Source: Phoronis australis (lineage: Eukaryota; Phoronida; Phoronidae). From it: a stretch of DNA of 64,000 bases. Shown piece by piece: positions 23,733 through 36,200 of the stretch. The notes under the pieces were generated by a model that saw only the letters and a list, made by a program, of their open reading frames with translations, was not told the DNA's origin and ran no database searches. Position numbers and translations under genes: made by a program. Location: the NCBI GenBank assembly GCA_002633005.1, contig NMRA01000136.1, positions 646,944 to 710,943 on the forward strand. Direction: 5' to 3'. Positions within the stretch are counted from its first letter, which is position 1. Every line of letters begins with the position of its first letter.

Positions 23733-24584
23733 TAAAACAAAGTATTCTGCATATTTATGAAGTTGGCAATAACATACATAGCTTGCAACACACAGATTTA
23801 ATAGTTTTAATGGATCAATGAAACAATGTAAACCATCTTGTCAAAAAACACCATTTATTTTGCATATAACGTAAATCTTCAATAATTTAGGACACCATAT
23901 GACTGACAAATGAAATTCTATTTTGTCAAATTACTATACAAAAATAAATATTAGAAAAAAAATTAATTTATGAATTAGCAAAATGAAACAATTTTCTTGT
24001 GCGAAATAAATGGAGAGTTGTCATACATGACTGACTTCCTTTCTAAAAACCTATGAATTTCACCAAAATGTTGCTTTAAGCCTAATGCAACCATGCTAAT
24101 GGATATGTCTGACCTTATTTACAAAAAATGATTATTGCTGTAATGTTTCACATGTCTAGCAAAATACCGAACCTTCGTCCCCAGTAAACTTCCAATACAA
24201 AGACGTAGCGAGAAAAAACAGATGTGCCGGACCAGTACCTATAGCCTATTTGTCCAGCCAAATTGCTTTCTGCGCACAACACGATTTGTTAACGCCAAGT
24301 CTCAAGCAATAATGTACAGCAAGTACTTCACAGCTCCAACTATTTATGGTGTTGTTTCACTTGCTGATTGATTATCATCGTCATCAGACGATAACTTAAC
24401 ATAGTGGCAGCGAGTGAAGCGTTTAGTAACCAGTCGTAGTGCCTTTTGAACCGATTTGTGCCGGAATTCCAGTTTTATTGGCAATCTTACAAGCAATGGT
24501 CCTGACCTCATTCTCGCCTGTCTCCTACAATACACTATCACTGTTTGTATATCACTGCTGTGCTTTGCGTGCTGACTTTACAAA
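23733..24584. other. AT-rich stretch, possible LTR end at right
   Basis: No exon seen from 23733 to about 24340. Around 24399 the text CTTAACA followed by TAGTGGCAGCGAG resembles the LTR end plus leader of Ty3-like elements and precedes the gag remnant by about 190 bp. No second LTR was found, so this is only suggestive. Confidence 0.3.
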
Positions 24585-25360
24585 ATGCCCCCCAAAACGA
24601 AACCTGTGCAAGGGATTCACCTTCCATCTGTCCCGGACTTTTCTGGTCCAGCTTCTATAGGGAAAGCTGGAAATTGTTTAAGCAAAAGTGCCAGAATTAT
24701 AATAGCGTTATTGCCCAACAGCACGAGCATCCCAAGGACTACCAGGTTGCGTTTCTATTTCACGCCGTAGGCCTAGGAGATGAAGGGCTGAGAATTTACA
24801 ACGGTTTCAGGTTTAACACAGAAGGTGCAGACCGCACTATAGCTGAAATATTGGTCAAATTTGACAATTTTGCTGTGGGGAGATTAATGAAATGTATGAA
24901 AGATTTGCATTCAACCAGCGCTCACACGGTTCCGACGAAAGTTTTGAATCTTCTTGATGTGATTCTTGCCTTATGATGACAAGCAGGTACGACCAGCTGA
25001 TAGTATCTTAAGATATAAAATAGCACTCGGAATACGCGATAAGGACACACAAAAACGTTTGTTGCAAGACACCGGACTCGCTTTAACAAAGTGCATAGCA
25101 ATCTGTATGGCGGTAGAAAACACGAGTCTGCAAGCCCAATTATTGAACCCGACACCCTTTGTCCAACGTTTATCGTGCTACGGAAGTGGGAAACCTGTTT
25201 TAAGCCACAGTCGCAAAACGCTTTACAGCTAAACTCTCGGTCAATGGAAGCCAGGAACGTTTCCTGGTCGATGGTGTGGACGTCAACACCATCAGTCAAC
25301 GTTTTGTTAAAACCGAGTACATTCGACCGACAGGACGTCAAAAAAAAACTTATTGTTTCA
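24585..25360 (+). mobile_element. Degenerate Ty3/gypsy-like gag and protease remnant
   Basis: The gag-like start MPPKTKPVQGIHLPSVPDFS is followed after a frameshift (about 24660) by ESWKLFKQKCQNYNSV and a LRIYNGF...ILVKFDNFAVG block. After another frame change comes ILRYKIALGIRDKDTQKRLL and KCIAICMAVENTS. This order is the capsid region of animal Ty3/gypsy polyproteins. A protease-like SVNGSQERFLVDGVDVNTIS follows at about 25228-25290, with the expected D-S/T-G site altered to D-G. No reverse transcriptase or integrase follows. Confidence 0.75.
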
Positions 25361-25410
25361 GCTCTGCCTGTTGAGAATGGGGCTATTCGGAGAATTCTCC
25401 TCGCGGTGTC

Positions 25411-26533
25411 GCTGCTGTACTAGTGGTGATTGAATTGCGCATGCGTGGCTGTCTGCATGTAAACAACTGGTAAAAGATGGAATTTTTATCAAAATACGTC
25501 GTCGCGCTAAGCCTTATTACTGCTAATTTCCCTGGTGCAAGTCTTCAACAGGTGGCCACAAATTCCCAAAAGACCTAAGGTTACTATATTCGTGGACAAC
25601 TGCGGTCAACAGGGTCAACTAACTGACAAAAAGTGTGTGGATGCTGAAGCCCCGTGTGTGCTCTATGACTATGCAGTTCCATTCGGAGACTACACAACAT
25701 TACTTGGTAAGTTTTTAACAATCAGTTTCTATCAACATCGTTCGGTGATGTTATCCCCACCAGTTACCCCCACTGAATAACAGTTTTATTGAGTGGAACT
25801 AAGTGTTTCTTTTTGGAGACTCATCCGATGCCGAGTAGGCTAGCAGCACATATTCATATTGTCCTGGGTGGGAGTGCTCCCAAAATAAGAGGTGTATGGT
25901 ACGTGATGCACAGAAGTCAAGAGTGATTTTTTTACAGCAGTTTCTCTTCAAAACTATGCTGTTTCCAATAAAATTCTCTAGATGAGTGAGTTTCCTTATT
26001 TTATCGTGGACCCCACCCCCAGGACCACCAGCTCAGTTATCGAATTAACATGAATAAGCCTTAATTCAGTAAATGTCGTAACATTGCACTGGAAAAAATT
26101 GATACCTAGAATGAATTTTACTTGTTGAGATCAGAAGCACATTTTAAGTGTCATGAAAAATACACATTGTTAAATCATTTTTAGCCTGTTTCACATATTT
26201 TTATGCAGATATTAAATAAGACTTGGGTACAAAGGTTATTAGTTTCTACACATAAACATGAAGTGTCAAGTATGTTCTGCCTTACAAAAGTAGTTTTGTC
26301 TTGTCTTTTCTTTTACAATTTACTAATATTTCTATTCTGTTACAGGCAAGAAAAAACAACTGAAACCAACCACCTGACCATCTATTTCACCGTTGGACAA
26401 AGTGCAGCAATAACCTGAGAGAATTGGAACCTAATTCAGTAATTCAGCACCTGATTTGCCTGATTATGGACTCCCTCGCAATGTTGTTTCTTTCTGTGCT
26501 TTTTCAGTTTGCCATTTGTTTTTAAATACACTA
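25411..26533. other. No assignable gene; one orphan coding-like segment
   Basis: ATG at 25474 opens a signal-peptide-like MEFLSKYVVALSLITANFPG that stops after 33 codons. A +1 frame from 25535 continues as KVTIFVDNCGQQGQLTDKKC to a plausible donor at about 25707 (CTTGGTAAGT). Nothing recognisable lies from 25710 to 26530. Confidence 0.25.
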
Positions 26534-26690
26534 GCGCTGCCTCCGGCGGCTCGGCTGAGGCCCGTCTAAGTGCTACGCCGGAGCCTGCCTGCGCTGCTTA
26601 CGGCGGCTCGGCTGAGGCCCGCCTAAGTGCTACGCCGGAGCCTGCCTGCGCTGCCTCCGGCAGCTTGGCTGAGGCCCGTCTAATGAACCG
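26534..26690 (+). repeat. GC-rich 57-bp tandem repeat, 19-residue coding period
   Basis: GCGCTGC recurs at 26534, 26591 and 26648, a period of exactly 57 bp. The unit is open in one frame and reads like AASGGSAEARLSATPEPAC. It is about 65% GC in a region near 35%. There is no clear gene around the ORF (26509-26733). Confidence 0.85.
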
Positions 26691-26733
26691 ACGATTTTTA
26701 TGTGTACTGATTTTAATCCCAGACTGTAGATAA

Positions 26734-28772
26734 CGAGTAGGCCTATAGGCCTATGTGATTTACAGTGCTGCAGTGGTAAAAAAGAAGCAAGTCGGCGCCC
26801 GAAGTCGCTACGTTCAAATGCCAAAAGGTGGTTGGCTGCGCCTACGTGCGCCTGTGCCCCAGTCTACAGCACTGGTGATTTAACTTATGTAAAGCCGGAT
26901 GCGGCAAAAACATCATTTTATTGACGATGGACAGGTAAGTCTGAAGTTAATGAGCTCTTTATTGGTTTTCACTTTCAGCATTATTTCAGCTCCCGGCCAT
27001 AACTATCAGTTAGTAAGTTACCCACAGAAAGTGTTGGAGTACGCTAATAGAGGATGGATGCTAAACAAGCAGACGACAGGATAATCGTTGCGTCACCTAG
27101 TGTGCAAAATATTTTATTTCATCCCTGTGAAATGTTTATTGGTGGCAACGAATGTATCAATAATATCTGTAAATGCATTTTTAAAGGATTGACTATCATG
27201 GAAGTGGTGTTTCTTAAACATAAGATCTCATTTACAACAAACTTTTTGCATCAAAATATTAACTGTTATTGACCTTTCTCTCCGGGCAACCAGAAACAAT
27301 ATGGCGGTACCTGGCAAGTGGCGGTTGCGATGAATTCTCAATGAAGATTTTGGTTTCAACACTAATTTTCGGTGGGTAAAGTACTGTTTGCCAAATTATT
27401 CATATTACAAGAAATTTTTGTGAGATTTCCTCTTCAAATAATAACCAAAATAAACAAAGATTCTCCATTAATGGAGTTGAAATTTTTGCAAAATTATCTA
27501 CTCAAAGTAAAGTTCACCACTCTCACTCGCAGCCTCGCAGACAAAACAGTCCCGTTTCTGTGACCTGAAAATAATATGCTTCGTGAAATGGTCTTGAAAC
27601 TTTGAAATTCAATGTATCATACAAATTTTGTACCTAATTATTGGACGGACCCTAAATATCGGATATTTCATAAAATCTTACTTGAAGCAAATCTGAGAAT
27701 TAAATGACACCAATTTTTGTTCCACTGCAATGCATTCAATGTCCGGCACCGTCTCATTTTTTGCAGCGTTGCCTCGTTTTGACGTCACCGAGAGAGGGTG
27801 CAGTTTAGACCCCCAAGTCGTTCTTAAATGGACGATCGCATAAATCGGTTATAAAAGTTGAAAACAAGATCTTTTTCCACAATGAAATCATCTCATTGAA
27901 CTGACAATATGTCGCTGTTTCATTTTTTCACGCACCTGCGGGTCACATCAAGAAGGCAAAGAGATACTAAAAACTGCAGTGAGTTTGCTCATGCTTTAGT
28001 CGTCTGCACTGACTCATCGAAATGACTTGGCGCTGTCATCAGATTTCATTTTATGGATAATTTTGTTGCGAATAGAGGTGTGTTCTAGCAGCATACATGT
28101 CAAAACACTAAGGCTGGAATTTGGGTACAAGGTGCCCACCGCCATTACTTGGTTAGTGAGTTTTCCGTGGTGTGGCGTATGGGGAAACGTGGTGTTCGAA
28201 TATTTAGGTTTTCCGAAGGTTTGCTAGTTGTGTTTTTTAAAGATCAGAACATCTATGTGGCTTTCGGTGACAAGATATAGTAACAGAACAATTCCATAAA
28301 GGTAAGTCTTTATTTCAGCAAAAAATTTACAACAGTTCGTAGTATTCTCAATTGAATATAGTGCAAAATGTACCAAAAGGTCTGATAATTATTTCACGTG
28401 ACTGTAGAAGCACAAATGTGCTTTATGCCATGTGGTCTTAGAGTTAGATCCTGATTGGTTGACGGCCAGTGTTGTGAACATACTAAGTCTAGTTTATCCA
28501 CCTTGCTTGGAATCAAACTCGCAACTCCTAACCTAAAAGCACTGGATGATTATTCAGAACATGAGTTCAAAATCCACAATGGTTGTTTGGAACCAGTTTT
28601 CATTAATTATGGCCATTATTTCAGTGCTTGCTGCGCGCTCCTCCCAATATATGGTTCACAAGAGGGTTTAATTGTCTATCCTCTGACCCACCCTCAACCA
28701 CAGACACAAAATTTGTCGGCTGAAAATGTTTTACAAATATGATAAGAAGTCGGTGATCATAACTCTGATGTT
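26734..28772. other. No gene recognised
   Basis: About 2 kb. Short candidate first exons with good donors exist (ATG 26899 to GTAAGT 26935; ATG 27342 with a hydrophobic MKILVSTLIFG), but without partner exons. ORFs at 28027-28227 and 28455-28742 show no known domain. Confidence 0.35.
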
Positions 28773-29171
28773 GCCCCTATTGCAGATATTGCTGTCTCCG
28801 GTATCTGTACCAGAAGGTCATCCAATTATAGTGTTCCAATAAATATGACAGATTACATGAAAAAGACAATCTTTCCTAGAACAGTCGCGGACTGGAATAG
28901 CTTGCTGGGCTGCATTACATCAGTCCCTTCTCTTGATATCTTTGTCAGCAAGCTAGCTGCCTTTCTGAAGTAACATACTGGGGTGCCTTCATTTGGGGCA
29001 CCCGCTTACTGACTGCCTTATCTGTTAACAATCTAGCTATGTTAACCGACCTCTGAAGTGATGTCCACTATGTTTATAGTTGTTCTCATTTTTGTTGATT
29101 TCATTGTTATACGGTGACAATACTCTGGAGAAAGTGTGGTCACTTAAACCATGAAGAAGAAGAAGAAGAAT
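28773..29171 (+). mobile_element. 3' end of a non-LTR retrotransposon (LINE) with (GAA)n tail
   Basis: The frame from 28773 reads VAPIADIAVSGICTRRSSNY then KKTIFPRTVADWNSLLG and FVSKLAAFLK before TAA. FPRT...DWNSL followed by a short L-rich end is the usual C terminus of RTE/Jockey-type reverse transcriptase proteins. About 200 bp later the copy ends in (GAA)n at 29155-29170, a common LINE 3' tail. It is 5'-truncated. Confidence 0.75.
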
Positions 29172-29897
29172 TTCACTGCATTCTTTAGTGTTAAGATCAC
29201 TCAGATAAGCAAAGTCAAATCCCTCTTCGTGTTGTTCAGGCAGCTTATGCAAAAGGAGTTGGGACATATCAGCTAAAGAAACAGCGTTATTTCTCTTTTC
29301 TTCTGTTGAAGTTAACTGATGATCAAAGTGTCATTTTCCAGATTGGCCATAATTGCTTTTGTGGATGCATGCGTAAAGAATCTGTTGTCCTCTGACAAAA
29401 ACATGAACTGTTTCTGTCAGGTTTATTTTGTTTCTATCTAATTTACCATAGTGTTGCGTAAAGCACGTGGGCATTTATTTATTCTAAGACAATTTTTGAC
29501 CCAGCATTTATTTGAAATCTGGTGCTTATTTGAACAAGGACAGTTTTGCAGCCCCATTATGCTCACTTACTGTTGAGCGCAGTTTCATAGACTAGTAAAT
29601 GTACAAGACGAGTTATAACAACAAACTTGAGAAGCCATGTTTTAATCAACAACTAATGACAGTACTCTCTAATAAAGTATATTAACACGTAACAGTAGAT
29701 TTCAAACTAGGCAAGCTGGATTTTCTGTGATTTTCGTACCTTCATATGAACGTGTCACCATCACGCAATGGCTAACTGTACGGGATATTGACATACATTT
29801 ACCGGTAGTTAACACTAGGCTCTGGACTATCCAGTAAAGCAGTGAATTGATGTCAGAGTTCCTCTTTCAATTAGTCTTGGATTATCGCTCCTTGCGG
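29172..29897. other. No gene recognised
   Basis: Unique-looking sequence between the LINE end and the 41-bp repeat; may include the dynein gene's promoter or first non-coding exon, but no signal is clear. Confidence 0.3.
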
Positions 29898-30070
29898 TTA
29901 TTCAACAATGGTGTTTTTAACTGAATTTACTCCTTTGCTTATTCAACAATGCTGTTTTTAACTGGATTTACCCCGGTGCTTATTCAGCAATGGTGTTTTT
30001 AACTGGATTTACCCCGGTGCTTATTCAACAGTGGTGTTTTAACTGGATATACCCTGGTGCTTATTCGAGA
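29898..30070. repeat. 41-bp tandem repeat upstream of the dynein start
   Basis: TTATTCAACAATGGTGTTTT plus AACTGGATTTACCCCGGTGC recurs starting at 29898, 29939, 29980, 30021 and (partly) 30061. It lies about 200 bp before the dynein ATG. Confidence 0.9.
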
Positions 30071-30277
30071 CCAGCACTTATTAATGGAGCGGTGCTAATG
30101 TGGGACATTGTGGTTAATGTTTAAATTTTGGTTGGTATGCTCAAGTAGTTCTTAGCTGTTCTTTGCATAGCTTCTGTACTTTGCTTGAAAATATCTTTTG
30201 CTGAGGTAGAAAAAGATATGTGAACCTTGCATATTCTTTCAGGTGTGTGCATCAAGGCTTAAAGTAACTTAGACAAG

Positions 30278-33200
30278 ATGGATGAGAGGTTGAGGTGGTT
30301 GGAGGTGAGGATTAATTCCTCATTGAAACCACGAAATGAGGAGCTCAAGAATATGTTTCTAAATGATGAAAACAGGTAGGTTGTCTATACACACTCCTAA
30401 CTGATTTGTGCTCTAGTCTGATGATTGCTCTAGCCCATATCATGTGATATCAGGTCCACAAATTCTTCCGACTTTCTAGGCTCGGAGTCTAATCTGTTTG
30501 TTGATGGTATTAGATCAGCTGTTCCGTTGCGCATGCACATTTTATTTTGTCCTTTAGTAGCCATCTTTGTTAATAAACGTCGATTTGAGCCACTCCCTGA
30601 AAAGCTCCGTTTTACTCAACACACGGTTACGTACAGCCAATTGTTACACTGTGTACTTGAATTTTTATTCAAAATTGACCAATTGTGCGACACAGTTTGA
30701 GTAAACTCGCAAATTTGTAATCAAATCATGTGGTGGTATTTTGTGTCTGTAATGAGTAGAGTCTGAGAGATTATACCAGAAGGCCTTGGACTCAAAAATG
30801 TTGTCAAACCTTTCAGGTATTTAATCTGAAAATGTGTTATATGACATCTGTTTGTCCGGCGTGAAACAGACACAGATTCACGATCTTAATCAGGGTGGGG
30901 TAACATTAGGTAGAGACTTCCTTAACCTTTTCTGAATTCAGCATGGCATAAAACCTTATACCACTTGTTTTGCTGTATTGAAAATGTGACATGATTTGAA
31001 CATGAGCAGTTGGCAGAAACTTTAAAAAAGAGAATCTCCAATACCCACATATATTTGAAAATAATGAGGCTGCACCACAGAGTATGTCATCATATTGTTG
31101 ACCGAGTAGTTGAATTGACATTATTGGCCAGAAAAGTGATTTTCGGAAAATGGCTATAGCACAGATTCGAACCAGAATTGCGCTGATTGATGAACTAAAT
31201 CGAGCTCTATAAATGCAGAGCATTTTAAGCGGATTTCATTGGTAAAGTTATCAGCTTTGATTACATCAAATGGCACAGACATTGTCAAGAATTGGCAATT
31301 GTACCCAACAGCAGATTTTATTGTTTTGTAGCTGTAGTCAAAGTTAATAGCTGCAAAAAGTGTGTCTCTTATAAGAATCCCCAAATACAATACTATGTCT
31401 GACTGTGTTGCCAGTCTTTGAATGTTTTTAAAATCTTCAAAGCTCATTCAGTCAGTCTCACTGTATTTCAGACTTGCTTTCCATGAATTCATCAACAATG
31501 AAGATACCAAGCGACTGTTTGTATATGCCAAGGCCAAGAAGCAATTAATAGCTTCCTTGCAACCCCCAACGGATTTGCAGACAAAGTCAGTGTTCTTTTT
31601 GAAAGCTGAAGGTGCCAAATTAACAAAAGATAACATAGGTATGTGGCCATATATGGATGTTTTGCAATCAGCTTAAGATTCTAGGATGTTTTCACTGTGC
31701 TCTGTTAAAACACAAATGCTGTTTTAAAAGTCATGGTAGAGGTGTTATTATTGACTTTATTCTTAATACATTTTTTTTCAATTTCCTTTGCTCTCGGCAG
31801 GCTATTTGGCTTTAAAATTTCACTTTTCATTGTAATACTGATCGAGTTCTGTTGTTGCACAGTGAAGAACTTGACATACTGAGCTATGGTAGATACATCG
31901 GCTTTTTGACTCAAGCATGCATTGTGGTATTCTGCTTCCTCAAAAGAGAGCAGGCTACTCAAACAATACGGCTCCTCATTCATGGACACTGCCCATGGAC
32001 CTGTAAACTATATTCACTGACTTACGACATGGGCCCCAGTGCACTCTCATAACACTGCTTACTTACTCAAAATGCACTACTCTTGGACTGCAAATACAAC
32101 TCTTCACCTGTAAACACAGCTGATGGACACTTTGCTGAGACATGCTCATAATTCTTAGTCACGTGAGTCAGTGAGCTGTGTTTGTTGGGTGTGTAAGTCG
32201 CGTTTTATGAATACAGAACTGCAACTTTTAGTTAATGAGCTGAGCTGACAGGTCCACAAGCTGTGTTTATGAGTGCATGGGCCATGTTGCTTGGTTAGTC
32301 TGAGGAAGTGTTGAGTTTAAATATGGCTATATAGCATGCTGTAAATATTCCGCAATGTGTGTGTTTAAAAGCACTTCACTTTGTCCCTTAGGTGAAGAGG
32401 TTTCCTATGTGGATTGTGGCGAGTCTCCTATTGAACACTTGGACCTGCTCACTAGAGAGGTCTATCTTCCACTACTCTGCTCTGATCAACAGCATGCTAC
32501 CAGTTACAATGTGAGTGCTGACAAGTTAATGGATGTCCTGCACAGACTAATGGCTAGTGTGGAGGTGACCAATGGACTGAGTACGGTAAGTGGTCAGCTA
32601 GGAATCAGGGCTGCAGTCTGTAGACAAAGTTCCTTGCGAGAGAAGTGAGATCACGCATGACTACACAAAATCATGATAGTGAGAGGAGAGTGTTTCTCGA
32701 GTAATGCTCGTGGCAAGATTGTGGCCACATGATTGGTTGATTAGGTTGGAATGTTGGATGGTGGGATAGAATTCCTGTATTATAGAGAATCAATTTCTCG
32801 TCACAAGTGAATGGCTAATGTCTTGGATCTTAGTAACGCATTCATTGTGTCATTTTAAGTATGATTGCATTACTGTATGCTGATAATAAAGTTTGTACAT
32901 GTCCCAATGCCTTTTGCAGTGCACCAGATGTGCTTAGGTCACAGGGTCTAGTCTATAGCTTTTACTGAAGCAAGGGCATGTGTATTAATTTTTGGAATAG
33001 TTTGTGTCTTGTTAAATTGAGATAATAATAAGACAATACCAGGTATTGAGTTGTGTTAGTAGCACAGTAGTAAATTGATAGATGTTTGTAATAATCTAAT
33101 AGATGTTATACTTATGATGCTGTTGAAAGGATTGTGCTGTTCCTTTGCTTATATTGGTTTCCTTCACCTTTACTATTTCTAGGGTGAGATTGTTCTCCCT

Positions 33201-36200
33201 CTCCCATCTATCGAGGTCCTCGCCGAGGCAGCTGCGACACCAACCAGGCGAGGTGCTGTACTGCATGTTTTGGAGTCCACTGTGATTGGCTGGATAAAGC
33301 AGATAAGGGTATCCTGTTTATGTATAATAATTATTGAGAAATGGTGTAATGCGAATTTGGAACTTTCAGTCTCAAAAATATTGTTTATTTGAAGTTAATA
33401 TTGTGTCAGTTAAACTCATCTTGTTTTGTATCAGAGTTGAGGTTTTAAAATTGTTTTACACTGCTAGTGCAGGATCAAATGTATATTTATTCAATATAAA
33501 ATTGCTCAATTTCTTTGCGTAATTGGGAGATGTATTTCTTGGTTACCTCACTCTTTATCAAAATGTTAAACAGCTGATCTTGTTGCAGGCAGTGCTTAAA
33601 CATGACCCCATAGCTGATCTGGAGCGATACCATGGTGACCAGCCTGGCCCCCTTGACGAGATTGACATGTGGACCCGCAGAGCTAACACACTCCAGTCCA
33701 TAGACAGGCAGCTGGAGTCGGCTGTTGCCAAGGATATCTTGATGAACTTGGAAGAGGCCAATAGCTCTTATGCACATTCCTTCCAGCATGTTCGCAAAGA
33801 AATAGAAAAGGTGAGATTTAATCTGTGTTGACAGAAAGAGGTAGACATGGAAAAAATTATTGGTTGTTAGCCATTGTTGAATCAATGTATCGTATTTGTG
33901 TTTGGGTTAATTATTAAGTTGTAATTTATGTCTGGAAAATTGGCAAGTATTCATACTTTAATGCACTGTTTATACCTAGTAAGTGATTATAACTTTTTAA
34001 CCAGGCTTTAAGTTTATAACTCATGGTGTCAACAGTTTACAGGGCTTGGAATTTTCCGTGGAAACGCGGATTTCCGCTTTTTTCAAATGTTCTGTCCGCG
34101 TATTTTATATTTCCGCGTAAAAAAAATCAGATTTGATATAAAATTTCCGCGGCAAATTTCTTACCGCGGCGTTGCCGACAACTTTCACCTCGAAAAGCGG
34201 AAGTTGCTCTTTATGTTTCGGAGGAACATAAATTGTCATCATTGCTGGGGCACCTGGGATAGTGCGGTTTACCTCAATGGTGTCTCGTGAGATTGTAAAT
34301 CGCGGTGACAAATACTACGACTCTGCAGCCAAAAATGTGTGGAGGCGGGAGTAGACAGTGGATGGACGAGCTAATGAGACTCAGACGCACGTTCCTGGAG
34401 GTTGTACCTTTTTTTTAGTCCTCCTGATGTTCAAGGCTGGGTGCGCGCATGTTTCGGGCCGTAAAAATTTCCGCTTTTTTGTCATGGGTCATTCCAAGCC
34501 CTGAGTTTAAAACCTGTTGCAAAAGTTGTAACGGTAATACAATTGTAACCCTTTGTGAGGGATGGTTGTAAATGGGTGTGAACAGTCAGTGCAGTAGTAA
34601 AATTATAACCTACTGTGTGTGTGAAACGAATTCATTGAGACTGAGCTTGTTGTGTCTGAAACCAGAAACTTGGGTTTCAACTGTTATAGCTGTCCGTACA
34701 TTTATAATGAAAATGTTAACTCTTGAAAGGATGTATCCTGATTTAGGATTAGAACTTGAATTTAAAACATTATTCTTAGCATTTGTACTGTTGGTCTTTG
34801 CAGCCATGTAACAAGTTTTTAGTGAGTGTCTGGGTCATTTAAATTATGTACCGCCAGTACGAGATAGATGTATGCTAGAACTCGTGAAAAGACTTTTGAA
34901 TAGTATTACCTAGGATGGCATTATTTTGTTTAATTTTAAAGGAGGAGTTACTAACGCAAAAATGACGACTTAACAAAATAATGACTTAATTGCAAACTTT
35001 TACATGTACGTGAATGCAAGTGTATCAGGATTGAAGAGAGTGTGATCACATAATGAAACTGTCGACTCTAGCAATGATGAGATAATTATGGTCACTTGAG
35101 TAGTAAGTGCATTGCTTGAAGTACTGTTAACTGTGATAAAGTGTGCACGAATATTTTTCTCTAATTAATCAGGGTTCCAAAGAGACTGGCGAAGTGCTCA
35201 AGTTTCTCAGCACACTGCATCCATGGTTTCAACAGATACACAGTGCTTTAGACCAGAAGGTCTTACTCAAGCTCTTCCCACCAGTCATGCATACTATTCT
35301 CTTAGTGTGGCAGTATTCAAGGTAGGCAGAGAATCACATTTAGCATTACCGTTTCCACTGTTAGAGTAGTGGTGACTCATTGTTGCAAAGTGTGGTGTAA
35401 GATGGCTTTAGGGTTTCTGTTGGATAACGGTTCCGTTCTGCCTTTAGTTCACGTAGTGCTTCTGTAGATAGGTTTACATGAAGCCTTGTATTAAAAATAA
35501 TTTTCGTGAATATTTTAGGTGATTGCTAACAGTTGTTAGTTTTGATTTAGTCTTTAGTTCCTGAACTAACCTATGTTAGTTAATGTCTGGTGAGTTGTGT
35601 TTACCTCATGCAGTCACATAAGTGCGACTCACCAAGTACTAATTAAAATTGTGTAAGTATCCACTCATACATCTCATTTCAACACAGTTTTATCCCCCTC
35701 TTAGGGTTCTAATGGTTTCTCATTTCAAATGCCTTGGCGTTAAAGTGACATGGTAGGTGGCAATGATGTGTGTTTGGGATCTGCCCAAGATGGATTTGAA
35801 CCCACGACCTCAGGGGTTGGAGGCAGACACTGGTAGTAAAGCTAAAAACCAAATAATGCAGCACGCAGCCGAGTATTTTAAGCGTATTTAAGTGATGAGG
35901 ACACCATTCTCAAGTTTGATTAACTCTTACCTTTTGTCAGCAATTTTCAATCAAATCATAAAAAGGCAACAAAGTTTGCTCTTTGCAACTCTAGCCAAAC
36001 CTACTATCTTCAAGAATTCTCCCTATACTCATTACCTTTAAACGCTCTGATGTCATTGGCGCCAGTCCTGTCTTAAGGTGGATAGTCTCCATCCTCAGCC
36101 GTTTCGGCGCTGTCCACAACGACCTCTGGAGGTGCGCCAACCGAGTTGATCAGGCTCTGTCCAGGACTGTATGACTCGTCTCGTCTCTCCTACAACTTCA

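Noticed and set aside
32141-32330. Possible tandem repeat of GAGTCAGTGAGCTGTGTTT-like text
   Set aside because: Similarity between the supposed copies is too weak.
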